64,000 nucleotides of DNA. Origin: Bacillota bacterium. Its GTDB lineage: Bacteria; Bacillota; UBA994; UBA5500. The position numbers and the translations under genes were made by a program. The notes under the pieces are model-generated. The model did not search any database and had not been told where the DNA came from. It saw only the letters and a list, made by a program, of their open reading frames with translations. Numbering within the stretch: position 1 is the stretch's first letter; each line of letters opens with the position of its first letter. Location of the stretch: contig JAAYHE010000003.1 of the NCBI GenBank assembly GCA_012735505.1, positions 1 through 64,000 of the forward strand. The letters are read 5' to 3'. This document shows, one piece after another, positions 30,259 through 38,437 of the stretch.

Positions 30259-30681
30259 CTATTGCCAGATATAGAGCCCCGTTTCAGGGTCGCGGCGACG
30301 CTCTTGAGGTGGGCCGTCAAATTCGTGGATGGTTAGCTCGGTGACAAAAATCCGGCTGCCGGGCATGAGGTGGCCAGCGTAAATACGCCCACTCTTACCG
30401 GCCAAGACTACGTGCACGTGCACTGCTGTTTCGCCGTCTTTTTCTGAGATAGTTCCCATGCCGCTAGCGATTTCTGCAAACTCGTCAACCTCAGTGATTA
30501 CATATTCATTACTTTCTACATCGAAATAGCCAACGCGGGCCTCGTAGACTGCCCCGATAAATTGCAGCGTTCCAGCGTTAACAAACAAAGAACGCACTTT
30601 TGCTTCAATCTCCTGTAAGAGATCACCGTGTCGTGGCAACGGCAGCTGATAAATACAGCCAGATTCAAATTTGTTAACCAT
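30259..30681 (-). CDS. PPC/DUF296 domain protein (putative DNA-binding)
   Basis: AVYEARVGYFDVESNEY...AVHVHVVLAGKSGRIYAGHLMPGSRIFVTELTIHEFDG. Confidence 0.75.
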   Translation of the reverse strand: MVNKFESGCIYQLPLPRHGDLLQEIEAKVRSLFVNAGTLQFIGAVYEARVGYFDVESNEYVITEVDEFAEIASGMGTISEKDGETAVHVHVVLAGKSGRIYAGHLMPGSRIFVTELTIHEFDGPPQERRRDPETGLYIWQ

Positions 30682-30850
30682 GCTCGCGCCCCCCTTTAAA
30701 TTTTCTAAGTCTATTATAACCCATGAAAATTATTGGTGGACTATTTGGCATTTATGTGGTATGACGTTCTGTCACAAAACGGGAAGAGTCAGAGTGACGT
30801 GATTGTGCAATAACGACGGGCCCCGCGCCCGCAGAGGGAGGTAGCGCCCC

Positions 30851-31552
30851 GTGGCAGTTGAGTTAATTCCAGTTACAATTGAGGGGGAGACAGGCCTGGA
30901 TGTTCGTGTGCATAGGCAAGAGGCAACTGTGAGCGATCTCATCGCAGCTATGCAGCTTCCAGCCGACGACCCTAAGATCTTAAAGCCTTTTCACAAACAG
31001 CGTTACGCAGTTTGCCGGGGGTGCGTAAACAATTGCTGCAAATATAACCCGATTGTGATCGATTTAGTGGCAGCTGAACGCTTGGCTAGGCACCATAGCC
31101 TAAACTTAATGCAATTTGCCCGCCAATATTTAGCCTTGACGCCCGACCTGCCTTATCCCGAGTTGCGCCGTCGCCCTTGCCCCTTCTTACGGCAAAACTG
31201 CTGTACCGTCTATGAGGCTAGGGCCCTGATCTGCCGCCTATATCTGTGTACCCCAATGACGACTCGTTTGGAGAAGTTACGCTGTGCAGTGCTTCTTGCC
31301 GGCGAGGCAGCGTTACAACAACGCTTGGTAGAGCTTGGGGTAGCTCCGCGCAGCTGGCAGCCAACGCAGCTGATGGCTGCGCTAAAACACAGCTATCGTG
31401 CGGGCAAGTTGACGCCGGAGGCCTATCGGCGGGAAAGAGAGCAGTTAGACTTGCTGCTGGAACGCAACCCTTTTCTCGATGGCTGCGATTATGACGAGGT
31501 ATGCTTGCGCCAGTGTTGTACCGAGGACTTGTGGCAGACTATTTTTGGGTAA
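30851..31552 (+). CDS. YkgJ family cysteine-cluster protein
   Basis: CRGCVNNCCKYNPIVIDLVAAERLARH...RPCPFLRQNCCTVYEARALICRLYLCTP. Confidence 0.85.
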   Translation: MAVELIPVTIEGETGLDVRVHRQEATVSDLIAAMQLPADDPKILKPFHKQRYAVCRGCVNNCCKYNPIVIDLVAAERLARHHSLNLMQFARQYLALTPDLPYPELRRRPCPFLRQNCCTVYEARALICRLYLCTPMTTRLEKLRCAVLLAGEAALQQRLVELGVAPRSWQPTQLMAALKHSYRAGKLTPEAYRREREQLDLLLERNPFLDGCDYDEVCLRQCCTEDLWQTIFG

Positions 31553-31661
31553 CCCTTTCTCATGCAGCAAAGTCCTGCTCAATAGCCTACCCTTCCTTAA
31601 TTACTAAAAGGCTTGCGAGGACGAGAGAGGCTAGTCTATACTAAGAGTGTGAACTAAATAG

Positions 31662-31822
31662 GGTGTTAGGTGCCCCGCATGTCTCGGGGAGAATAGGGAA
31701 TCAGGTGAAAGTCCTGAGCGGTCCCGCCACTGTAACCGGATAAAAAGAGTGGTTTGCCACTGTCTGTTGGAGATGGGAAGGCGCCACAGAGAGACCGGAA
31801 GCCAGGAGACCTGCCTAACACT
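31662..31822 (+). promoter_or_regulatory. Cobalamin riboswitch
   Basis: Contains GGGAATCAGGTGAAAGTCCTGAGCGGTCCCGCCACTGTAACCGG and GGAAGCCAGGAGACCTGCC consensus blocks. Confidence 0.96.
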
Positions 31823-31890
31823 AGCAACACTAACCTTCGGAGCAAAGGGAGGTGGATGATGACCAATGCCTTATTTTGGGCCTGGTTATG

Positions 31891-31920
31891 CCCCGCTTTT
31901 TGCCTAGGCGGGGTTTTTTA
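31891..31920 (+). terminator. Terminator CCCCGC...GCGGGGTTTTTT, likely riboswitch expression platform
   Basis: 6-bp GC stem + T6 immediately upstream of btuF RBS. Confidence 0.8.
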
Positions 31921-31980
31921 CTGGGTTAAATGATTGTGTGTTTGGCAATATTGTTAGCTAGAACAGGAGGTTATATCCAA

Positions 31981-32904
31981 ATGAAAACTTATAGGCGTCG
32001 ACTTATACCTAGTTTGCTTTTGTTGTCCTTGTTAGTGACCCTGTTGGTCGGTTGCACTCGCAACGTAGAACCTGAAGAACCAGGTGAAATCTATCCTCTC
32101 ACTCTGGTAGATTCTTTTGACCGCGAAGTTACTGTGGAAAAAGAGCCAGAAGTAATAGTGTCGCTGGCGCCGAGCGCTACCGAAATTCTTTTTGCGTTAG
32201 GCTTAGGTGACAAAGTTAAAGGAGTCAGCGATGTATGCAATTATCCTGAGGAAGTTCTAGCCATCGAAAAAATGGGTGGCTATATGGGGGTAGACGTCGA
32301 GAGAGTAGTTTCCGTCCAGCCTGATCTGGTGATCGCCGATTCCCAGACCACCAAGGAAGTTGTCGAGCAGCTAGAGGGTTTTGGCATTGCAGTCTTGGCC
32401 CTCAAGGCTGACGATATCGAGGGTATGTTTTCTCACATTGAATTAATTGGCGAAGCGACTAACGCCAAGGAAGAAGCTGAGCAGCTCGTGCAAGAATTGC
32501 AGGATCGCCTGCAAGTAGTGGCAGATAAGACTAAGTCGCTCGAGCGTCCGGCTGTCTTTTACGAGGTATGGCACGAGCCCCTCATGTCGGCAGGAAAAAA
32601 CACTTTCATTAATAGTGTTATCGAGGCTGCCGGCGGTGAAAACGTGATGGTGGATGCTGCTACCGACTGGCCTGAGGTTGACCTCGAACTATTAATCAGT
32701 AAGGAACCTGCTGTTATTATTCTTGGGCATGACGGCCAAAGCGTAGACGAAGCGAAGGCTCGCGCCAACTGGCAGACGATGCCGGCTGCCAAAGAGGGAC
32801 GGATTTATGCAGTCAATCCCGACATTTTTAATCGCCCGGGCCCGCGCCTAGTCGATGCCGTGGAGGAACTGGCTAGACTACTACACCCAGGACTATTCGA
32901 ATAG
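31981..32904 (+). CDS. btuF: Cobalamin-binding ABC transporter substrate-binding lipoprotein (BtuF-like)
   Basis: Lipobox LLVGC; VSLAPSATEILFALGLGDKVKGVSDVCNYPEEV; preceded by B12 riboswitch; RBS AGGAGG before ATG 31981. Confidence 0.9.
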   Translation: MKTYRRRLIPSLLLLSLLVTLLVGCTRNVEPEEPGEIYPLTLVDSFDREVTVEKEPEVIVSLAPSATEILFALGLGDKVKGVSDVCNYPEEVLAIEKMGGYMGVDVERVVSVQPDLVIADSQTTKEVVEQLEGFGIAVLALKADDIEGMFSHIELIGEATNAKEEAEQLVQELQDRLQVVADKTKSLERPAVFYEVWHEPLMSAGKNTFINSVIEAAGGENVMVDAATDWPEVDLELLISKEPAVIILGHDGQSVDEAKARANWQTMPAAKEGRIYAVNPDIFNRPGPRLVDAVEELARLLHPGLFE

Positions 32905-32965
32905 CTTCGAACTCAACGGACCTCAAGTCGAACCTGGTCGAGAAAACACTATAATTCCAAATCTG

Positions 32966-33006
32966 AAGGGCGTAGCGCACATTTTGCGATACGCCCTTGC
33001 TTTTTG
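32966..33006 (+). terminator. Terminator AAGGGCGTA...TACGCCCTT + T-run
   Basis: 9-bp perfect stem, TTTTT tail. Confidence 0.85.
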
Positions 33007-33161
33007 ACATTTACTTGTCTCGTACTTTGGGAAAAAGCGTGGTAAAATAGAGGGGAATTAATCGCTAATATGCTAATAATATGTAACCTTTTAAGCAGTG
33101 TGAAACTTTTTTTGTTTGCATTGAGTATTTATTAGTGAGGTCAATTGTGAGGGGGTGCAAA

Positions 33162-33599
33162 ATGCCAAACTGGGCAATATGGATATTGGTTGCGCTAGCT
33201 TTTGGAGCCGTGGAACTGGCTACAGTCAGCTTCTTTTCGTTACTTTTTAGTCTTGGCGCTTTAGTAGCCGCGGCAGCCTCTTTTCTTACTGCTAGTTGGC
33301 CTTTGCAGGCAGTGATCTTTCTTGTGGCTTCAGGTATCTTCGTATGGTGGCTACTGCCTATCTTACAGAAGTCTTTCGGGAAAGAGAGCGTGAAGACTAA
33401 CGTTGCTCGAGTGGTTGGTCAAACAGGTAGCGTGATCGTCGCTATTGATAATACTCAGGGCGTGGGCCAGGTAAAGGTGGAAGGCGAAGTCTGGACAGCC
33501 CGTAGTTTGACGGGCGAGCCTATCCCTATCGATACGCGGGTTGAAGTCGTGCGTATCGATGGTGTTAGAGCTGTAGTAAAAGTAAAGGAGGATGACTAA
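33162..33599 (+). CDS. NfeD family membrane protein
   Basis: MPNWAIWILVALAFGAVELATVSFFSLLFSLGALVAA; C-terminal OB-like VGQTGSVIVAIDNTQGVGQVKVEGEVWTARS. Confidence 0.9.
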   Translation: MPNWAIWILVALAFGAVELATVSFFSLLFSLGALVAAAASFLTASWPLQAVIFLVASGIFVWWLLPILQKSFGKESVKTNVARVVGQTGSVIVAIDNTQGVGQVKVEGEVWTARSLTGEPIPIDTRVEVVRIDGVRAVVKVKEDD

Positions 33600-34580
33600 A
33601 TGAATATGGATGCCGTTAACCTCGCTGGCTATATTCTGATTCCTTTTGGGATTATCTTCGCTTTGATCCTCGTAAGCTCTACCGTGCGGGTTGTGCGCCA
33701 ATCCACGCAGGGCGTGGTGGAGCGCCTTGGCCGCTTCCATAAAGTAATGCATAGCGGCTTGAACTTCACTGTACCTTTTTTCGATCGCGTGCGGGCCATT
33801 GTTGATATGCGAGAGCAGGTAGCTGATTTCCCCCCCCAACCTGTAATAACGAGAGATAATGTCACCATGCAGATTGACACAGTGGTCTATTTCCAGGTTA
33901 CCGATGTCGTCAAGTATATCTATGAAATTTCTAGTCCCTACAGCGCCATTGAAAATCTAACGGCTACTACCTTGCGTAATATTATTGGTGAGCTAGATCT
34001 CGACGAAACTCTCACTTCTCGAGACATCGTCAACAGCAAATTGCGCAGTATTCTCGACGAAGCCACCGACAAATGGGGTATAAAAGTCAATCGGGTAGAG
34101 CTTAAGAACATTATGCCTCCCCGGGATATTCAAGACGCCATGGAGAAGCAGATGCGGGCCGAACGCGAACGGCGTGAGGCTATTCTACGGGCTGAAGGCG
34201 AGAAGGCCGCGGCTGTGCTGACGGCGGAGGGGCGTAAACAAGCTGTGATTTTGGATGCAGAAGCCCAACGTCAGCGGGAGATTTTGGCTGCTGAAGCTGA
34301 GAAGCAAGTTCGCATCCTCGAAGCTGAAGGTCAAGCTGAGGCTATCCTCAGGGTGCAAAAGGCAACGGCTGAGGGGCTAAGGTTGATCCAGGCTGCCGGC
34401 ATCACTCCAGAACAATACGTAATGTTGCAGGGCATCGAGGCTATGAAGGGAATAGCGCAGAGTCCAAGCAGCAAGCTAATTATTCCTACCGAGGCATCCA
34501 AGCTGTTAGGTGCTCTGCCAGCAATGGCCGAAGCTTTGACTATGAAACCGGTGGCTGAAGCTGAAGTCGAGGCCGAATAG
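33600..34580 (+). CDS. SPFH/Band 7 domain protein (stomatin/QmcA-like)
   Basis: VRVVRQSTQGVVERLGRFHKVMHSGLNFTVPFFDRVRAIVDMREQVADFPPQPVITRDNVTMQIDTVVYFQVTD. Confidence 0.95.
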   Translation: MNMDAVNLAGYILIPFGIIFALILVSSTVRVVRQSTQGVVERLGRFHKVMHSGLNFTVPFFDRVRAIVDMREQVADFPPQPVITRDNVTMQIDTVVYFQVTDVVKYIYEISSPYSAIENLTATTLRNIIGELDLDETLTSRDIVNSKLRSILDEATDKWGIKVNRVELKNIMPPRDIQDAMEKQMRAERERREAILRAEGEKAAAVLTAEGRKQAVILDAEAQRQREILAAEAEKQVRILEAEGQAEAILRVQKATAEGLRLIQAAGITPEQYVMLQGIEAMKGIAQSPSSKLIIPTEASKLLGALPAMAEALTMKPVAEAEVEAE

Positions 34581-34643
34581 GTTCAGGGCACGATTTTTCC
34601 GGCGTTGTTGTAGGTTCACGCCAGCAACCTTAACACGACAGAG

Positions 34644-34678
34644 ACCCCGTCCCTGGTATAACCGGGGCGGGGTTTATT
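34644..34678 (+). terminator. Terminator ACCCCGTCCCTGG...CCGGGGCGGGGTTT
   Basis: Long GC stem with short T tail after the NfeD-SPFH pair. Confidence 0.75.
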
Positions 34679-34800
34679 CTGGTTAATTTTGCATCTCGGA
34701 GTGTGTCATTATCTTAGAATGAAAGCTAGGGAAGGGCACGCTGTATCTATCTGAGCAGACGCGTGACCTTGTGAGATGGTTGAAAGGTGGGTAGAGAAAG

Positions 34801-35298
34801 ATGAAATCTGAAGCACGTTTGTTGCGGGCGCTACATTCGGTCATAACGCGCCTTGTGAGCCAGGGTTTGGAGACCGCCTTGGCCACCTACCAGCTCTCGG
34901 TGGCGCAATACCATACCCTGCAATATTTAGCTCACGTAGAGCAAAGTGATATTTCAGGCATAGCCTCGGCTTTTTCCATCAGCGTTCCTGCGGCTACCAA
35001 AATGGTTGACCGCTTACAAGCAGCCGGCTGGGTGGAAAGGCGCCCGTCGGAACAAGATAGGCGGCATGTGATAGTTGTCTTAACCGAGTCAGGGCAGGCC
35101 GTCATCGACGACTTAGCTGGCAAGGAAGCAGATAGCCTAGCACAGGTATTAGCGAAGATGGGGGAGGAGCAACGGGCTCAGCTCTTTGTTGGCGGGACTG
35201 CTTTTGTTACCCAGGCACGAGAAATGCCTGAGATTGAGGGTTTATGCCTATTTTGTGGCAAAGAACACACGGACGATTGCCCCTTATGTGGCCATTAG
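34801..35298 (+). CDS. MarR family transcriptional regulator with C-terminal CX2C-X7-CX2C tail
   Basis: SDISGIASAFSISVPAATKMVDRLQAAGWVERRPSEQDRRHVIVVLTESG; tail CLFCGKEHTDDCPLCGH. Confidence 0.9.
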   Translation: MKSEARLLRALHSVITRLVSQGLETALATYQLSVAQYHTLQYLAHVEQSDISGIASAFSISVPAATKMVDRLQAAGWVERRPSEQDRRHVIVVLTESGQAVIDDLAGKEADSLAQVLAKMGEEQRAQLFVGGTAFVTQAREMPEIEGLCLFCGKEHTDDCPLCGH

Positions 35299-35370
35299 CT
35301 CAAATGTATATCTTGCCTTTGCTGACGAAAACTAAGAAGACTGGTATTTCGGAAGCGGAGGAGACCTTGT

Positions 35371-36810
35371 ATGCGCAACAGAAGAAAACGAAATCGTAGT
35401 CATTCTTCCCAGTGGGAACTTATCCATTGGTTAGATAGGGCCGGTTACTTTGCTGCCCGTACTGCTCTCACCGGGGCGGGGCTTTTGTTAGCGGGTCGGC
35501 AGGTATTGGGCCATCTGGTGCGTCGAGCCACCAAAATATTGATGACGGACGATTATGCTGAGAACCTATTGGAATTATATTCGGCTGTTCGACGCACTGG
35601 GTTGCAGAATGTTGGCGAGACCAATCTACGGGCTTCTTCTGGACAAGTGATCCAGCGTCCCTTAGGTTCACCTAAGAAAATGCCCGATTTCTCTAACTTG
35701 ATGTTTGACGCCGCGCAGCTGGCTGCCCTACCGACGCAGTTAACAACTCCCGTGGCTTTGCAGACGGTGATCGGGCCCAACGCCGCTAAGCCGCTGCAGT
35801 TAGAGATACCCATCACTATTTCGGGCATGACCTATGGTTGGGCTCTTACCGAAGCGGCCAAACTTGCTTTGGCCTTAGGCGCCACTGGCGCAGGCACTGC
35901 TGTTAATACGGGACAAGGCCCCTGGCTCGAATCGTCTAGAAGGGCAGCCAGGAAGCTGATCTACCAATATGATCGTATCAATTTGACCAAGAATCCGGAC
36001 CATTTGAGGCGATCGGATGCCATTGAAATTCAGCTGGGCCAGGGGGCGGCTGCCGGCGCAGGCATGGTGTTGCCGCCCCAACTAGTTGACGCATGCTTGC
36101 AGCGCGAATATGGGATTGGGAAAGGAGAAGCAGTCGTTTCCCATGCTCGCCAGCCCCGCATGCGTCGTCCCCAAGACCTCGCCGCTTTGGTGGATGATTT
36201 ACGAGAGAAGGGTGACGGCATTCCTATTGGTGTAAAAATGTGCCCCAGCCAACACCTAGAACAAGACCTGCGGCTGGCGGTTGAGGCTGGCGTAGATTTC
36301 ATTACCCTTGATGGTGCTAGTGCCGCTACCAAAGGTTCCGCCCCTATTCTGCAAGACGACTTTGGCTTGCCAACCCTATTTGCCCTTGTACGGGCCAGTG
36401 ATTGGCTAAAAAAGCAAAATCTCAAGGGCGAAGTGACTCTCATTATATCGGGTGGACTAAAAACACCTGGTGATTATCTCAAGGCCTTGGCCCTTGGTGC
36501 CGACGTAGTAGCTATCGGTTCCATAGCCCTTTTTGCTATCACCCATACCCAAGTTACCCATGCTATTCCGTTTGAACCGCCTACCCAGGCGGCTTGGTAT
36601 GGCGGCAAAGGGGCACATCTCTTCGATGCTGAAGCTGGCGGCGAGTCTTTAAAAAACTATTTGTTAGCGGCGGCAGAAGAAATGGCCCAAGGCATTAGAG
36701 CCTTAGGCCTTACTTCCTTGCGTGAACTCGATAAGCGGCACTTGTTTGCCCTCGATCGTACTACAGCAGAAATTTGTGGCGTCCCCCTCGGCTGGGAGCC
36801 CCAAGAGTAG
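35371..36810 (+). CDS. FMN-binding glutamate synthase family protein
   Basis: LEIPITISGMTYGWALTEAAKLALALGATGAGTAVNTGQGP; IEIQLGQGAAAGAGMVLPP; GVDFITLDGASAATKGSAP. Confidence 0.9.
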   Translation: MRNRRKRNRSHSSQWELIHWLDRAGYFAARTALTGAGLLLAGRQVLGHLVRRATKILMTDDYAENLLELYSAVRRTGLQNVGETNLRASSGQVIQRPLGSPKKMPDFSNLMFDAAQLAALPTQLTTPVALQTVIGPNAAKPLQLEIPITISGMTYGWALTEAAKLALALGATGAGTAVNTGQGPWLESSRRAARKLIYQYDRINLTKNPDHLRRSDAIEIQLGQGAAAGAGMVLPPQLVDACLQREYGIGKGEAVVSHARQPRMRRPQDLAALVDDLREKGDGIPIGVKMCPSQHLEQDLRLAVEAGVDFITLDGASAATKGSAPILQDDFGLPTLFALVRASDWLKKQNLKGEVTLIISGGLKTPGDYLKALALGADVVAIGSIALFAITHTQVTHAIPFEPPTQAAWYGGKGAHLFDAEAGGESLKNYLLAAAEEMAQGIRALGLTSLRELDKRHLFALDRTTAEICGVPLGWEPQE

Positions 36811-36929
36811 TAGCCCAAATGCTGGGGTATGTCGCATGTTATCGTAGGGGCACGGCTTGGCTCTTAGCACCGGGCGGGCGCAACTACTTAGGCTCTGGAG
36901 CAGGCCCGAACGGGCCCACATAGTAACCT

Positions 36930-37170
36930 CAGGCCTGCATGATTGCACGCCGCCTGCAGAAGTGCGGCGTTGCGCGTCATCCGTAAAGCGCATGGGAGCC
37001 ATAATCAAAAGAGCGTAGGAGCCAAGGATGAGGGAGCGGCCAGCAGTAGATTGGCGCTTCCTGACTTCTGGCCGCGCCCCTTGGCGACGAAGCTCTCACC
37101 AACAGACGCTGGCTACCAGCGCGCGAGGATGACCGCAGCGCCAGCCCGCCAACAGGCCCAAGCAGTTGCA
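36930..37170 (+). repeat. Dispersed intergenic repeat family, copy C
   Basis: Same ordered blocks as copy A (GTCATCCGTAAAGCGCATGGGAGCC ... TTGGCGACGAAGCTCTCACCAACAGACGCTGGCTACCAGCGCGCGAGGATGACCGC). Confidence 0.75.
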
Positions 37171-37241
37171 GCCCCTATATGCCGCAAGAGCTGCAACCGC
37201 ATGGCTTGGGGTTTAGCCCTTTTCCCGCTCCGCTACCGGCT

Positions 37242-38303
37242 TTACGGAATTAAGAGGTAAACGAGGGCGAAGGTGACGACCGAGACTACCGTTTCTACGC
37301 CAAAACCGACCAGGAAAGGCTTAATGCCGGCGCGCAGGCGGCGAAAGTCGGTAGACAGGCCAACTCCGGCGAAGGTAATCATAAATAACCATTTGCTGGC
37401 GTTATTAAGCACCGAAGCTTGTGCAGGCGTGATGAAACCAATCGTCGCCAGCAAAGAGAAGGCTAGAAAGCCGATGAGGAACTTGGGCAAGCGGCTCCAG
37501 AGGAAAGCAGCTTTATTTTGTACTTCGCCTGTAATGCCCTTGCGCGCATAATGCAAGGCCATGAGGAGCACTACCACACCCATAACAGCATTACGAGACA
37601 ATTTTACCACCGTGGCAATATTGCCGGCTGCTTCCGAAAACGCGAAACCGGTAGCTACTGCCTCGGCAGTGTTATCGATAGATAATCCTGTCCAGTAACC
37701 AAAAGCGGTGTCGCTCAGGCCTATAAGGCGTCCGAGAAAGGGATAAACAAAGAGCATGATGGCACCGAACAGCAGAATCGTAGCAATTGCGTAGGTAGCA
37801 TCATCCTCCTCCGCCTCGATGGCACTAGTGGTGCTGATGATGGCAGAAACGCCGCAAACCCCAATACCAACTCCTAGCAAACTCGCGAGCTTTTCCTTCA
37901 GCCCAAATATCTTCCCCAGATAGGCTGCCGTCAAGATAGCCACGCTGATCTCCACAACTACCATGAGGATACCGCTGCCCCCGATAGAGAACACTTCTTG
38001 CAGCGCCAACCTCGCCCCTAGGCACACAATCCCGATCTTCATCCACAAATCATAAGTAGCAACACCGGCAGCAAAATACGCCGGTAGATTAAAGGCGTTG
38101 CGTACTACCATGCCAATGGCGATGGCAAACAAAACGTATTCGCTGTGCGGTATGTAGCTGGCAACAATTTTACCCGCATAGCCCACGACCAGCATGAGAA
38201 TTATCCCTGGCACGTAGTGCCAAGTTGCCGTGGCAAGACGGCTGATGCTAGGTAATACTGCCTGAGACGCACTCGTCGCCGTATTTAATACCTTATCTTG
38301 CAA
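37242..38303 (-). CDS. YeiH/UPF0324 family putative sulfate/sulfite exporter
   Basis: YVLFAIAIGMVVRNAFNLP; GSGILMVVVEISVAI; GVGICGVSAIISTTSAIEAEEDDATYAIATILLFG; TTG at 38303 with RBS GGGGGGAT preferred over 38339. Confidence 0.88.
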   Translation of the reverse strand: MQDKVLNTATSASQAVLPSISRLATATWHYVPGIILMLVVGYAGKIVASYIPHSEYVLFAIAIGMVVRNAFNLPAYFAAGVATYDLWMKIGIVCLGARLALQEVFSIGGSGILMVVVEISVAILTAAYLGKIFGLKEKLASLLGVGIGVCGVSAIISTTSAIEAEEDDATYAIATILLFGAIMLFVYPFLGRLIGLSDTAFGYWTGLSIDNTAEAVATGFAFSEAAGNIATVVKLSRNAVMGVVVLLMALHYARKGITGEVQNKAAFLWSRLPKFLIGFLAFSLLATIGFITPAQASVLNNASKWLFMITFAGVGLSTDFRRLRAGIKPFLVGFGVETVVSVVTFALVYLLIP

Positions 38304-38332
38304 TTGAATCCCCCCGAGTCTCTCACCTTGAC

Positions 38333-38437
38333 TTACCAAGGCAACTTGGTGATCAGTCCGGCCTTAACAACCAACATGAAGGCGGTGGCCGCAATGACTG
38401 CCCACCAGTCTTTAGAAATTTTAGTCCACCAAGCCAC
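38333..38437 (-). CDS. Small (34 aa) single-TM protein MAWWTKISKDWWAVIAATAFMLVVKAGLITKLPW, not in supplied ORF track
   Basis: GTG start, RBS GGGAGGT 8 nt upstream, hydrophobic segment, overlaps upstream stop by 17 nt, ends 29 nt before the YeiH start. Confidence 0.7.
   Translation of the reverse strand: MAWWTKISKDWWAVIAATAFMLVVKAGLITKLPW

Noticed and set aside
36703-37260. ORFs 36703-37008 (-) and 36943-37260 (+)
   Set aside because: Both fall on the dispersed repeat and the end of a neighbouring gene; no family features.
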